NCBI GenBank assembly: GCA_012932865.1
Contig: SAXG01000002.1
Span: 1,116,001 to 1,180,000, forward strand
DNA from: Amylostereum areolatum
Lineage: Eukaryota > Basidiomycota > Agaricomycetes > Russulales > Stereaceae
DNA length: 64,000 nt
Direction of reading: 5' to 3'
The notes under the pieces are model-generated. The model saw only the letters and a program-made list of their open reading frames with translations, was not told where the DNA came from and searched no databases. Position numbers and translations under genes: made by a program. Position 1 is the stretch's first letter. Each line of letters opens with the position of its first letter. Below, one piece after another: positions 45,573-57,492 of this stretch.

Positions 45573-47042
45573 ATGGGCTTCGCAACAGCTCTTCTCGAAA
45601 CGCAAACAACGCTTCCATCTAAATGCAGTGCTTCACACCGTTTGCTCACCGTCATTTCCTTCACGAAGGGCCATAAACACCGTGGAATTGAACAAGTTCT
45701 CCTCGGTTCCCGTGCCCAAGCCACGGCGTGCACATTCACAGGCGCCCCGCTACGGGACTCCCATCTCCAGAACCGTGCGCAAAAACCGGTGAATTTTTGC
45801 GCCGTCACAGGCCATACCTCGCGGACCGATGTTCCAAAACGGCAATCTTCCCAACTCAAGCTCCGTAACAAAGGACTCACCACAGAGAAGACACCCCTCA
45901 AAACGATCAAAGTCCCATGCGCTGGATGTCTTACAGTCCAGGCCGAACGTACAACCGAGTGCGATATCCTACGCTGCGACAACGCTCGCCTTGAACAGGA
46001 GCGGCAGCAGCTTCAGGTCTCCTTCAACGATGTCCTGCACCTACAGGAGGAGGCCATCGCCGACTTGAATGAAGAACGGACGAAAAGCGATCAACTGGAA
46101 AGGGAGATCGCAAGGCTTCAGGAAGAGAACAAAGGTCGGCTATCCACCATTGTCGCGCATACATGCATTCTAAGCGTCTCGACAGCTATCTTCGCCAACC
46201 ATCTCGTCGAGGTCGCTGCCTTGCACGACCGTCTCGACGCAGTCGTATTCGAACGCGACTCCCTTGCCGCCACGTCCACACGCACTGCCGCCACTCTAAC
46301 CAACGCTCTCGCGAAGGCTGAGGAAGAGCTTTGTCGCAAAGAGACGCGGCTCGCTGCCCAACAGACCGCATACAGGGAGCTCGAACATGCGATGGACGTC
46401 AAGAAGCAGAAATACGACGCGTTTTGGAGGCAAGCGGACGATTGCGTTCGCGAAGCGAACCGCGTCGCCGAAGAGAAAGAGGCCAAGCTTGTGGAGGTGC
46501 GGGAGACGGTCAAGGACAAGGACGAGCTCATCGCCATGCTCCACGAGCATATTGAGCGTCTGCAACTTGCAACTGACGAAACCCCGTCCGCGACACCTAC
46601 GCCCATCCACCCTCGCGAAGTTCTCTTCGCGCCGCCCCTTACACCGCCGTCTCCCTCCCCCGCCCCCTTCTTCATCAACAATCCCCAACTCCAACTCCAG
46701 TGCTCATCTTCCTTGTCCCAAGGCGTCGATGAACCGTCCATCACAGACCGCTACCGACCGATGCTCCTCGCAGGCGTCCTCCTCCGCCAGGCCTTCCGCG
46801 CGTGCAAAGTCCCCACGCCCCCTGCCGCTGGGAAGGACATCGCATCGTTCGCGCGGGTGCTACCTCGGCCGGTCTCGCCCAAGTATTGCTACTCGCGTCG
46901 GGACGGCGGGCGCTGCGGGATACCGCGCCCGAGAGCGGGTCGCGTCGTCGTGGATCATGATGCACCGCTCGTGCCGCGGGAGCCCCGACTGGTCGCACGG
47001 CCGGGGAGCTCGAGGATTCCGATCCGATTTGACGTGTTCTAG
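45573..47042 (+). CDS. Uncharacterised coiled-coil protein
   Basis: A long open frame with one probable intron (46135-46185, 51 nt, in frame) gives 472 aa; without splicing 489 aa. Residues about 125-330 form a long coiled coil (LEQERQQLQVSFNDVL, EEELCRKETRLAAQQT, EEKEAKLVEVRETVKDKDEL). The middle portion is Pro-rich (APPLTPPSPSPAPFF) and the C-terminus is Arg-rich. The intron would remove the segment GRLSTIVAHTCILSVST, which breaks the heptads. The first 90 residues are poorly conserved-looking and may contain a wrong start or a missed intron. Structural or cytoskeletal/kinetochore adaptor roles are possible, but nothing identifies one. Confidence 0.55.
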   Translation: MGFATALLETQTTLPSKCSASHRLLTVISFTKGHKHRGIEQVLLGSRAQATACTFTGAPLRDSHLQNRAQKPVNFCAVTGHTSRTDVPKRQSSQLKLRNKGLTTEKTPLKTIKVPCAGCLTVQAERTTECDILRCDNARLEQERQQLQVSFNDVLHLQEEAIADLNEERTKSDQLEREIARLQEENKGRLSTIVAHTCILSVSTAIFANHLVEVAALHDRLDAVVFERDSLAATSTRTAATLTNALAKAEEELCRKETRLAAQQTAYRELEHAMDVKKQKYDAFWRQADDCVREANRVAEEKEAKLVEVRETVKDKDELIAMLHEHIERLQLATDETPSATPTPIHPREVLFAPPLTPPSPSPAPFFINNPQLQLQCSSSLSQGVDEPSITDRYRPMLLAGVLLRQAFRACKVPTPPAAGKDIASFARVLPRPVSPKYCYSRRDGGRCGIPRPRAGRVVVDHDAPLVPREPRLVARPGSSRIPIRFDVF

Positions 47043-49060
47043 GATTGGGGCGGAGGTCTCGTTCTCGTGGCTCATGCTCCCTCTCCTTGACCCATCCGTC
47101 ATCTTCCCGCCTTACTTCTATCCTTGGTTTGTTAAGCCTCATTTTGTACTTCGACGATCCTACCTTCATTGATACCTATACTTGTAGCCATCCGGTCTGT
47201 ATTGCATTGCAACTACTCGACGGCGTGTCCAACATTCTTCCCGTCATATGTCGTTTTCTATAATTTAAACCCTTCGAATGGCTCACATGGAACACCCGAT
47301 GAGAAGTGCTTGCGACGGAAGTACTGGAAGAGAAGATTAGGTAAGTATTTGTACGCCTATCTGAACTCAGTGCCTCTACCCAACCTCTACCCAAGCTCGG
47401 ATTTGGCGTTAGCGGAACAGGAGCGCAATGATGGGGGAGTTGGACCATGGCGATGACAGGCATGCGACTTGGTTTCGCCCGCGGTCTTCCCAATCCAGCG
47501 CCATGACGAGAACCAAGGTCTATGCACGAAAATCTATGCGCTGGCGCGGTGCTTCTCGAAAGAAACTTCTACGAATTGCATCTCACGACGAAGGACAAAG
47601 GAAGGCTAGAAGGAAGCCACCGTCCTGCAATAATGGCGCCCATGCTGTATGTACAGTAGCGTTTGTGATCCGTGGACAAGAGCAAAGTAATCCACACTTC
47701 TGCAAGTCAAATCTTTCGAGAAGCCGATCGAATGAAGTCTCTTAAGGAGGTCGGTTTCCCAGCGCCATTTTCAAAGCATAGAATAGCTCGCGCTGCCGCT
47801 CCCACGATGCGCGAAGATGTGGCCGAATACTGTTGGGTTGGGAGGTTAACGGGCAGCTTGAGCCGCCGTAGTCCCCTTCCAGTTTGACTTTCCTGTGAGC
47901 TTCCACTGAAAAGTGGCGCAAGCTGAGGTCGGGTGCTTTCGGAAAACGAGAAGGAGACGGATTTATGGAATGCACGAATGGTGTTGTTAAAAGCTGTTTT
48001 GAAATACTTAGGCTAGGCGGTCAATATTCCATCGTCAGCGATCGTATGGCGGCATCGAAGGCGGATACTCACAAGATAACTAGGGTTATAACTATTCCCG
48101 TGCGTGTGACACCGTAGTCGAACGTAGGAGCCACGATGGTGAATATAGTAGGAGCTGACGGAAACTCTATGCGGTTACATATCTTCGTGGCCACGGGAAT
48201 CTCCACGGAAGAGGCTGATGCCAGGGCCCAGAACCCACTTCAATCGGCGGCGCTTCAGCATCCTCGACGGATATATCAGCATCGAAACCTAGGTCGTCGA
48301 CTCGTTATCCAGAAAGAAAGTGTCACCGCAAGTATTGAACAGGGCCAATACAGAAGGACCCGCGGACCCGCGGGCTGTCCCTAGCAGAAATAAGTTCAAG
48401 GAGGACGAGTCGGACCTCAGCGCTCAGCGTCAGAGGGACTACGACGTGACAGTAGGTCAGGAGCCCGATCATTCCAGTGTGTGTAGAGAATTCTCGGGCC
48501 TGTGCTGGCTATAGCCGCGTGGTAAGAGTCTGGTGAGAAGGGAGGGCAAGGACAATGGTGAGAATTCAATCAAAGGTCTGGACTGTCGTCCTTCGATATT
48601 CAGCCTTCAGGCCTCAGGTGTGGAGGATCTCTGGAATATTTCGTGTATGTACGTCTCCTGTGCAAGGTTTAAGAGTATACAGTGCATCGCCATATTCTTA
48701 CTGCATACCTTGATTGAAGCGTCGGTCGAAGCCTTCCTTCAAACTATGTCCTTGATCTGCATCCAACGCAATTCCGGAATTGAAACGTTGATTACTAGGG
48801 TATTCTAGTGGAATAATCATGTGTTGATCTCTGTCCACGATCCAAAATGCATGGGAGGCGGAGGGTTATTTTGCCGTGTAAGTAATCTCAACTTGAAGTG
48901 AAATGAACAGCCTATCGCTCGAGACCGATGAGATGTTGTCTTTGTGCCGCTTTTAAGCCACCTGAACGGCCCGGGGGTCCCGGATTCTGCATGTATCGAA
49001 AGGGAAACCCGGCGGTACGACGATTGAGCGGGAGGGAAGCGACGAACCCGTATAGAGGAT
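47043..49060 (+). other. About 2 kb gene-poor DNA
   Basis: Only short frames without features are present. I see no transposase, long terminal repeat or RNA gene. It leads into the GGTGAGGAC minisatellite and the FunK1 promoter. Confidence 0.4.
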
Positions 49061-49120
49061 GGTGAGAACGGTGAGGACGGTGAGGACGGTGAGGACGGTG
49101 AGGACGGTGAGGACGGTGAC
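49061..49120 (+). repeat. GGTGAGGAC minisatellite
   Basis: One variant unit (49061-49069), five perfect 9-base units (49070-49114) and a partial unit. On the minus strand it reads as Ser-Pro repeats in an ORF that I reject as a protein. Confidence 0.9.
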
Positions 49121-49328
49121 GGTGCCCGGTGCGCAGTGACATCCGATGTGCTCAGTGACGGTGCTGATGTAACCGATAAGAACGAAAAGTGCGCCGGCGC
49201 GCCGGTTGCAGTTGAACCACCACCATAATTACAAGTACACGCGCCGTCCTCCCATCCCCGGCCACCCGCCCGCAGGGCCTCATTTCCTATTGTCCTCCTA
49301 ATCCGTCCGCACAAACCAGCGAGGCAAG

Positions 49329-49389
49329 CATATATAAGTGCGCCAATTTGGTCCGTGCATTGTAAGTCACCCCCCCCCCCCCCCCCCCC
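49329..49389 (+). promoter_or_regulatory. FunK1 promoter: TATA box and C20 tract
   Basis: CATATATAAG starts at 49329, about 88 bases before the ATG. A run of 20 C lies at 49370-49389, 27 bases before the start, probably in the 5' UTR. Its length may vary between strains. Confidence 0.6.
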
Positions 49390-49416
49390 GACTGCTCTCC
49401 GTCACGCTCATTCATC

Positions 49417-51971
49417 ATGTCGTCGTCCTCAACCTCTCAGACCTCTAATTCGCCGCACGCGCACGAACCCCCTCCTTTGCAAGAGCCTTCCAATCCATCA
49501 CTCAAGCAAACGCCGATTCGCAAAAAACGCGCAGGCTCTACGCCCTTCAGTGTTCAACCCGGCGAGACCGCAACGACCCAGTATCCCTTACTGGTTCGAG
49601 ACATGCTCAATCAATTTGCCGGATGTATGCCCGCAAAAGAGTGGCTCGACGCGTGCTTACCGTCTTCCGCCAAACGTCCCAAAGACGCGAAGATTTCGTG
49701 GAACAAGGCTGCCGTCAACACCGAGGAAGGTTTTGTGCGTGTCTTTCATCACGCCTCCGGTGGCATAGTCGACTAACCCATATTGTGGTATCAGATCAAG
49801 GCCTACAACAAGGCCGCCACGTCCGGCCACTTTTCAAACCTCGCCGTCGTCGATACCCACAACCTAGCTGCCAGTGTCGATGATTATCGCGAGAAACGCA
49901 AGCCCGATATGTGCGTTTTTGGAAAGGACATTGTTGGGCAAGTCCCCGATGGCGACTATTGGGACAAGGCGAAATTTACTGTGGAGCGCAAGGGAAAGTC
50001 CGAGGATATCGTCAATCCAACGGCGGACAGCGACAAGAACGCTGACATCGACTCCATCGGGGATCGCGCCGTCCCGGCTCGCGGACAAACCATCTCCTAC
50101 GCCATGCAAATGTTTCGGGCACAGCCGCTTCTCTTCACTTTCTCAGTCCTCCTCATCGAGGACGAGGCGCGGTTCATCCGCTGGGATCGCAGCGGAGCGA
50201 TCGTGTCCGCCCGTTTCAACTGGGTCAAAACGCAGCATCTCACCGAGTTCTTCTGGCGGTGCAACCGTGCCTCCGACGAAGCCTTGGGAAGAGACCCCAC
50301 GGTGACGACGCCAACGGAGGCAGAAGCGGAGATGGCTCGCTCGGTCCTCCAGGAGTTCAACAAGAAGCATCCAGATTTTCTTCCATTTCAGGACACTGCT
50401 CTCAAAACTCTCCCCATGCAGAAGATTGCCGTCTTCCCCGACGCGAAGCCCAACACGAACAGAACGAGGGTGGACATCGACAGGCGTCCCAGTCCCCGCT
50501 ACTTCGTTACACCTCGACCTCACATCCAGTCAGAATCTCTTACAGGGAGAGCCACCATGGGCTACTACGCGGTTGAAGTCAGCGACAAGCCTTTGACAAA
50601 AGCAGATAAGGACGCTCGTGCCGCTCAAGATCCCGTCGACAAAGCTTCCGCCGACGGCTCGGAGGATCCCGCGGTCTACGTCGGCGAGGTGTGCTACTTG
50701 AAGGATACTTGGCGGATCGCCCTCGACAACATCGAGAAGGAGGGCGACATTTATGCCACCCTGGCTGCCGCCGACGTTCCTCATACTGCCAAGATGCTCT
50801 GTGCGGGCGACGTGTGGAGTTCGGACAGCGAGAGACAAGAGACGCTCACGCCGCGGTTCGAAAGGAAGAAAGCGGGGGCTGGATCAAAGGATTGCAAAAT
50901 CATACCCCACATTCATTATCGCATTGTGCTGTCTACGATTGGCAAGCCTCTCTCCAAATTCAAGACGACGAAGCAGCTGTGCGAGGTTCTGCGGGACGCC
51001 ATCAAAGGTGCGAAAAGTGTTCTTTTTGCATCCATTGTCTTCGTGTGTTGATTATTTTTCGTTTATGTAGCTCATGAGAAGGCATATGAGATCGCAAGAA
51101 TTTTACATCGAGACGTCAGCTTCGGTAATATTCTCATAACCATCGATGGCAGCGGTATCCTCATAGATTGGGATCTATGCCGTGACATGGATAATCCGTG
51201 TGACGCTCGTCGTCCGAACAGAACTGTGAGTCCACTGAACAGAATGTTGAAAATGTCATTCTCATACGTCTCTACCAGGGAACCTGGCCGTTCATGTCTA
51301 TTACCCTCCTGGCCAATCTTCAAATGTCGCAAGGCCTTAGCGACGATTGTGAATCCTTCTTCTGGGTCCTCATTTTTACCATACTGCGCTACCATAAAAC
51401 GACCATCGATCGCGGCCCCGCACTCAGGAATACCATGCAAAACATCTTCGACGATGAAGACGACGAGGGGAATGGTGGCAATGGCAAGACTTTGTTTCTG
51501 ACAGGCAGAAGACTGGTTACGGCCAATGTTCTACGCGCTTCCGTCTGCGCTCCTCTCGCGGCTCTAGTGGGCGAACTCCGCAGGCTATTCTTTGATTTTT
51601 ACCCGCCAGATGACGATGCCGACGACCGGTCGATGGCGGCGAAGGCTGCTGCGGAAGCGCGTCTTTCCGACCATGGTTACCTGCTCGCCACATTCACTCG
51701 CCATCTCGACCAAAACACTTGGACTGAGGACAATGACGCCGGAGAGGACATGCTCCCAAAGGCAAATATCATCGACCGGACGCACAAGAAGGTGATGAAG
51801 GCGATGGTTTCGCGCGACAACGCAACGAGTGGTCTGTCTGGCCATAGTTCCAATGTCAGCGGTTCCAAACGAGGTCTGGAGAGCGGGACGAGCGGCGATA
51901 GCAAGAGGATCAAACTCGAGCGCACATCGATCCAAGGAGGCTCAACTGGGGCGGGGACGTCTCGGGCGTAA
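49417..51971 (+). CDS. FunK1-type fungal protein kinase
   Basis: Four exons (49417-49734, 49795-51007, 51071-51225, 51279-51971) encode 792 aa. The N-terminal 150 residues are Ser/Pro-rich and then helical. The kinase part has GEVCYLKDTWR in the N-lobe region, the catalytic loop LHRDVSFGNILI and the metal-binding DWDLCRDMD, followed by GTWPFMSITLL where the activation segment and P+1 loop lie. These motifs (HRDxSxxN and DxD in place of DFG) define FunK1, a family expanded in multicellular fungi and linked by expression to development. The C-terminus is basic and Ser/Gly-rich (DSKRIKLERTS). Biological substrates are unknown. Confidence 0.93.
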
Positions 51972-52433
51972 TGTGTGTGGCCTGGTTACCATTTGTACTC
52001 TACTGTATTTTCTTCCAAATTCTTCTCCTACCGTGTGCATTGAGATTCCTAATGCATAGCATTGTTGCTCTGTGAACCGCATGGTATCCATTCATGCCGT
52101 ATCCATTCTCAACGTCGTGAATTTGCAAGGAATGTACTAACGCAAGCTACGCAATATAGTTCGCCTCCACGCCTTTTCTTCTATCTTTCCTAGCTTCCCG
52201 GTCTGCGGGAGAGGGATTGCACGCGCTGCCATTTATTCCCCCGTTCTCCGGCGATGGCACCGGTGTCCAACCTTCTATGAACAGTTCTTTTGTATGAACG
52301 ACTGGAAGGCTGGTTAGATTGTTCTCCTCCGGCAGGATATCCACATGGCGGAGGAAACAATATTATTGGAGTAGAATACAGACTAATGGCAACAACGAAG
52401 AACTGTGCCGTATATACATTCACTAGAAGCAGT
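51972..52433 (+). other. Intergenic, convergent 3' ends
   Basis: Between the converging FunK1 kinase and alpha/beta hydrolase. No gene seen. Confidence 0.5.
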
Positions 52434-53498
52434 TTAGCATCTACCAAGGGGGGAAGGGAAAGCACGCTCTCTTACAGGTATGGTCCTTCGGGCGAACGCG
52501 ACAATGCTCTCCATAATCGCATCCGGATCTTCGTAAAACAACGCGTGCCCGAGGTTATCGAAAAACTTGACCGTCATGTCCTTGTAGACAGGCTTCATTT
52601 CCTCGACAAGTTTCTCTCCAACGATCTGCGCATCCTTCCTCCCATGCAAGATGAGGAGCGGAAGTCCCTCCTTCGCCCACGTGTATAATGCGGTCGGATC
52701 TTGTGTGCGGGTGAAAATGCGCCGACACGCGTCCGGGCCTTGCGAGCAGGAGATGCCGACCCAGGTGCATCTAAGTTCGTACGGGACCGACTCCGGGTTC
52801 ACGAAAATAGAATCGACGAAGTCAACCTTGGCCTTGCACAATAAGGCAGCGTCCGTCGTGTTGAAAAGGGTGGGAAGTATGTCGCGGACACCGGGGGTAG
52901 TGATGGACTGAAGGATGGGGCCTACAGAGGGCAACCCGGCAAGATAGACCACGGCAGAGATGGTGTCACGGGGGAGATGCTGGGCGATATCCGCGACGAC
53001 GGCAGCTAATAGGATCATCGTCGTATCAGATATGAGTCATGGCGTCAGCTGTGTGTTCTTACCGCCCATACTCCTGCGCCAAATAAGCAGAAGATTAGGA
53101 CCTTACAGGAAAAGCTGACAAGAATGGAGTTTCTCACCATCCAATCCACAAGACCTTCTTCAATCCAAAAGCCTCTGCTACCACGGCATAATCCTCTGCA
53201 TACTGCTTTGACGTATACTCATCATCCGAATCGGGTTTTCCAGAACGGCCGTGACCTCTCATGTCGTATCGGACCTGCCAATTGGTTCGTAAGCTGCGAA
53301 CGAAGATCGAGGGGGGTTATTTACCATGTAGAATTCGGAGTTGTAGCGAGAGTCCTGGAATATGTGATTGAACACAGCGCCACTGACGCCTGAACCGTGC
53401 ACGAAAACGAGTGGAGGACGAGATGGGTTTCCTATGGCGTCCGCATAGATAGGTATTCCATCCCTGGACCGGAGATTTTTTGTTATGCTGGCAGACAT
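52434..53498 (-). CDS. Alpha/beta hydrolase (non-haem peroxidase/esterase-like)
   Basis: Four exons (53325-53498, 53138-53274, 53063-53073, 52434-53005) give 297 aa. The oxyanion loop VHGSGVSGAVF, RYDMRGHGRSGKP, the nucleophile elbow GWSMGA, Asp in LHGRKDAQIVG and His in DNLGHALFYEDP complete an alpha/beta-hydrolase triad. The nucleophile Ser is encoded by an 11-nt microexon (GAGTATGGGCG) flanked by introns of about 64 and 57 nt; both splice in frame. An alternative donor GTAAGA just after RRTIP would end the protein about six codons after the conserved region. An upstream in-frame ATG (about 53609) would add a hydrophobic leader. No substrate can be inferred. Confidence 0.85.
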
Positions 53499-54073
53499 AT
53501 GTGTAAGTATGTTTCGCGGCCTGGCGGGTAGGTCGAGGGAGAGAGGCACAAAGCAGATTGCTTTTGAAGTATTTCGAAGTACGCCATGCTCCGACACCGG
53601 GATGCACATCCCATACGCAGGATGGACCGCTTACACATGTTTCGTGGGAAGCAGATCAGTCGCCGATGGTCTTCTTTTTATAGTGGGCGTATCGTGCATT
53701 ACTCGTGTTTCACTATGCTTGCTCAAATTATCAACGTTCAACGTTCAACCTCCACTTGCTCTGCTGAGCAGCGAGTCTATCAGATGTATCAGGCTATTAG
53801 TAGTGCGATGACCGGAAGGCTGACGAGTGTGCTTACCGGTATTTACTACAAGAATATGGAACCGAAAACGGACCCGGAAGGTTAAGATCGTAGGTATGCT
53901 CGAGAAGAACGTCTTAGTGCGGATTCGCAAAGCGTTTCATGCCCCCACGTGTAGATGCTTTATCTCAACAGAACAACATATAGGCACACATCCTCCAGCA
54001 AAGGACAATAGCCTATTAGACATGCAGGTAATCAAAACGATACAGGATAGGAAGAATAAGTCCGACGTTCACC
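53499..54073 (-). other. Intergenic, hydrolase promoter and VMA6 3' flank
   Basis: A 575-base gap; no conserved frame seen. Confidence 0.5.
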
Positions 54074-55380
54074 TCAGAAAATGGGTATGAAGTCCTGGAT
54101 CCGATCCCTCGCCTCCTGCGCAATGCATTCAGCGATCCAGGTGATGTTTCGGATCTCTTGCTCCTTCAGCTTCATGTACGCGTAGAAGACGCCGTACTGA
54201 AACTGCTGGAGAAAGGCGAGCTTGTTCAGGTGTACTTCGGACACGAAGAACTTGTCCTCCAGACCCGCAGTCGGGTCGTCCGCGCCACTTGACGAGCCGG
54301 GGGACGACTCGAAGAAGCTGCGATACTCTGCCACACCATCGCAGGCAGCACGAATCTGGTCGATGTCGTCCGCCTTGGCGAGCTGGTTGTTGCCTGCGGG
54401 AAATAATCGGCCAATAGTGGGGAAGAGCCGTGCTCGCTGATCCTTGGAGAGTTCGGTTCCCAGAGAGTTGACGGTGATGTTAAGTGTACGTCGGTCGGCC
54501 TCGAAGGAGAGGATGCGTTGCATGACGTCCGCGGTAGGTCCACCTATAGAAGTGCAGAATGCGTGGAAGTCTTCGAGGTAGGCCTTGTAGAGTGTGTTAC
54601 GGATAATCTCGATGTTGAGGTCGTCAAGATCCGTAGCGGAGAAGCATTCACGGAAGTATGGTGCTAATGAGGGAAATTTTGAGGGTGTGGGGAAGCAATG
54701 ATAAACGCATTTACACACCTAGTGGCGTTTCCACAAGCACAGTTTGGTACAGTTCCTCGACATTAGTTGCTACACAGAGTGCAGGCATCGTCTCAAACCA
54801 GCCTAGGGGATGGCACCGCTCAAGTAGCTCGTGTGTGTCGCGTTCATGTAAGGTCCCGGTGATTAGAAGAATGACATTGTCGATCATGTATCCATAGCTG
54901 CAGGAGACCGTCAGAGCCGATGCAAGAAATAAGACGGAGGAAACGCACGTAATGAAGTCCAGAAACTTGCTCAATGGTGCGACAGCGCTACCCTTGATGA
55001 AGTTGAACTGGTCGACAAGAATTTGTGTTGCCTTGCTCGCGATAGTCGACGTCGAGAGTGGGGTAGGCTCATTGGCAAGGAAGTTGCCATAGTCCGTTGC
55101 CGACAGCTGCGTCCTCAAGTCTATTCGCCAGCGCACATTGAGCGCGTTAGAGTTGCAAGCCGTACGGATGACGCGATGCATACCTTCAAGGTTCTCGCAC
55201 TGCGTTAAGTTGGCATACTGGCCTTGGGTTAAGATGCCAGCCTTGTAGCCGCGCACGATACCCTCGAGAAATCCGGTGTCGACCTAGTGAGAATCCATGC
55301 CTCTCTGTCAGCCAGAAATCGACGGGGTTTCATACCAGAATATGAGTGAGGAAACATACGTTGAAAAAGAGGGCCTCCAT
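54074..55380 (-). CDS. VMA6: V-type ATPase V0 subunit d
   Basis: Five exons (55360-55380, 55184-55283, 54949-55120, 54719-54897, 54074-54663) give 353 aa. Subunit d couples the V1 stalk to the c-ring at vacuole and endosome membranes. Landmarks are the first 7-codon exon [93 protein letters not shown] and the C-terminal [12 protein letters not shown]. The protein has no membrane span, as expected. The gene is divergent from VMA3 with 166 bases between start codons. Confidence 0.96.
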
Positions 55381-55546
55381 GGCTGCTGCAGCTCAACGTC
55401 GAGCTCAGTGGGCGCGGTGTCGGCTGCGTCGGCCCTTTAGAACTCCGCTCGCCAGAAATGGAAATCCGCCGCATGCTGCCCGCAAGTCGCGCTTGCGCAC
55501 CGCACATCGTTCAGTGTTCACCGTCCCGTCCCCTACACCGTCCGCA
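55381..55546 (+). promoter_or_regulatory. Shared divergent promoter, VMA6 / VMA3
   Basis: Only 166 bases separate the two V0 subunit start codons, so promoter and both 5' leaders must lie here. An ATG at 55379 belongs to a plus-strand frame that I do not use, because the conserved VMA3 start is at 55547. Confidence 0.6.
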
Positions 55547-56370
55547 ATGTCCAGCTGTCCACCATACGCGCCGTTCTTCGGCTTTGCAGGTGTCGCCTCA
55601 GCAGTGTGTACTACCCCCCCCCTTCTCCGTACGTTATTGAACTAATCCAGTTATTCGTATAGATGATCTTTAGTAGTGGGTGTCTTCATGCGAATGGTAT
55701 CACTTGAAGCCGTCTCATTACCATGCATATAGCTGTCGGTGCTGCATATGGCACATCCAAGGCGGGAATTGGTATCGCAGGGCTGGGACAATTTAGGCCA
55801 GAACTCATCATGAAAGTGCGTCTTACCCTTCGGTCTCTCATGACGCTTACGCTGAACTTATGCTCGTGCATATAGTCTCTCATCCCAGTTGTCATGTCAG
55901 GTATCATTGCTGTATATGGCCTCGTTGTTTCCGTCCTTATTGCTGGTGGTCGTGAGTCGCCCTTCTTTCCCTTCTAGGGAGACTGCCGATTGAACAGTCG
56001 TATAGTTGACCCCGCGAACGACTACTCTCTCTTTGCGGGATTCATCCACCTAGGAGCTGGCCTCGCATGTGGCTTCACCGGTCTCGCCGCTGGGTATGCC
56101 ATCGGCATTGTAGGAGATGCTGTACGTTCCGTTGTCCCTGACCGCGCCCTTATACTCACGTCACAATGACCTTTTCAGTGCGTACGCGCATATGTCACTG
56201 AGTCGCGCGTATTCGTGTCTATGGTACTCATCCTCATCTTTGCGGAAGTATTGGGTCTATACGGGTACGTACCTTTCTAACCTTCGATATGCGCAAGGGC
56301 TGAAACCTGGAATAGTCTCATTGTCGCCCTCATCATGAATACAAAAGCTTCAGGCGTAGAATGTTCATGA
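55547..56370 (+). CDS. VMA3: V-type ATPase V0 proteolipid subunit c
   Basis: Seven exons (55547-55603, 55663-55675, 55733-55815, 55876-55951, 56006-56121, 56179-56264, 56316-56370) give 161 aa, the normal size. Four membrane helices are visible: [60 protein letters not shown] and [20 protein letters not shown]. The proton-carrying Glu lies in the fourth ([11 protein letters not shown]). The C-terminus is NTKASGVEC followed by Ser. Exon 2 is a 13-nt microexon encoding MIFS. The gene is the divergent partner of VMA6; both encode parts of the V0 rotor. Confidence 0.96.
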
Positions 56371-56587
56371 GTCGTTCGCAGGCGGTCGTATTCGGACGCT
56401 GTTACTTCGACGCAACTTCCTGTATATATTCCAATCCATATTCTAATACTTGGCACGCATGATGAGACGGCCAGAGAATCGTTGAAGTCGGTATATACAT
56501 ACTTGTACATACTACATAGGGTAACGTGTATATGTGGGTGTCGCAAGATAGAAGGGACGCAAGTAGAAGATAATATAGTTTCGGCGC

Positions 56588-57334
56588 TCAGCGCTTTGAG
56601 CTGCGCCCACGCTCCCCATCTTTCTCGTCCTCGCTGGAATCCACGCTGGATGTTCCTCGACGTCGAGGAACACGTTTCTTGTGCCTTCTCCTCGAGGATC
56701 CAGACGAACCGGAGCTGGAGTGGGACGAGTCGCTGTCGGAATCTGACGAGCTCGATGAGTCACTATCAGAGCCAGAGGAGCTCTTGTCTGAGTCTGAAGA
56801 ATGAGAGCTGGGGGGGGAGGAGACAAATTTAGGGGAGGAGTAGAGGTAGGTCAAACCCACAACGTACCGTTTGGCCCGTTTCTTCGGCCGGTCGCGATCC
56901 TTCTCCTTTCCTTTCTCCTTCGAAGCACTCTCTCGTTCCTTCTCCTTCTCTTCTAGTATTCGATTGGCGGTTCCCTTTCTATTCACGAGGAAAGGAAATG
57001 CATGCATGAACAGAGAGGCATTTGATTGAACGACAGACAGACACTCACCTGGTCTTGAACTCCTCTGGAACTTCGACGGATGGTTTCCCATCTGCCCGAA
57101 GCTTTGCAATCACGCGCGGATTCTCAAGCTGGGCAGTGCGGGATGGGCGCGATACGTATGGGGCAGTGGACGACTTGCACTGGTAGGTGAAGTGACCTGT
57201 GGCGCACATCAGTCGTAGAACAAATATACAGAGTCTACTCGCACACCTGATCCGAGGCATTTCTGGCAGATTGTCGATGATGTCGCCCGAGGATTATTGC
57301 TACCAGAACGATGGTGGGGAGCAAACTTGGACAT
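56588..57334 (-). CDS. Zinc-knuckle, Ser/Arg/Lys-rich nuclear protein (ZCCHC10-like)
   Basis: Four exons (57247-57334, 57049-57196, 56868-56978, 56588-56807) give 188 aa. A single CCHC knuckle, CQKCLGSGHFTYQC (CX2CX4HX4C), lies near residues 24-37, followed by the conserved segment PSRTAQLENP. The rest is low complexity: a Lys/Glu-rich stretch (EEKEKERESASKEKGKEKD), a Ser/Asp-rich stretch and Arg/Lys-rich ends. This is the layout of ZCCHC10 proteins. A nuclear RNA-related role is likely but unproven. The gene is divergent from MRPL6. Confidence 0.85.
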
Positions 57335-57492
57335 GGTGGTGTTGAAGGTTGGAGATGAGACCCGGACCAAGATGACAGTCTGCTAAGGAGCTAAGGTTAG
57401 GGTTAGGAAAGGGCGCGCTCGGGAAATTCCCACCCGTTTCGCGTCTTCGCTGTCCACGACGTCGCGCTCCCTTCTTCGACGTCGAGCTCGTC

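Noticed and set aside
48817..49314. Minus-strand ORF with Ser-Pro repeats
   Set aside because: The repeat is produced by the 9-base minisatellite; the rest has no structured features.
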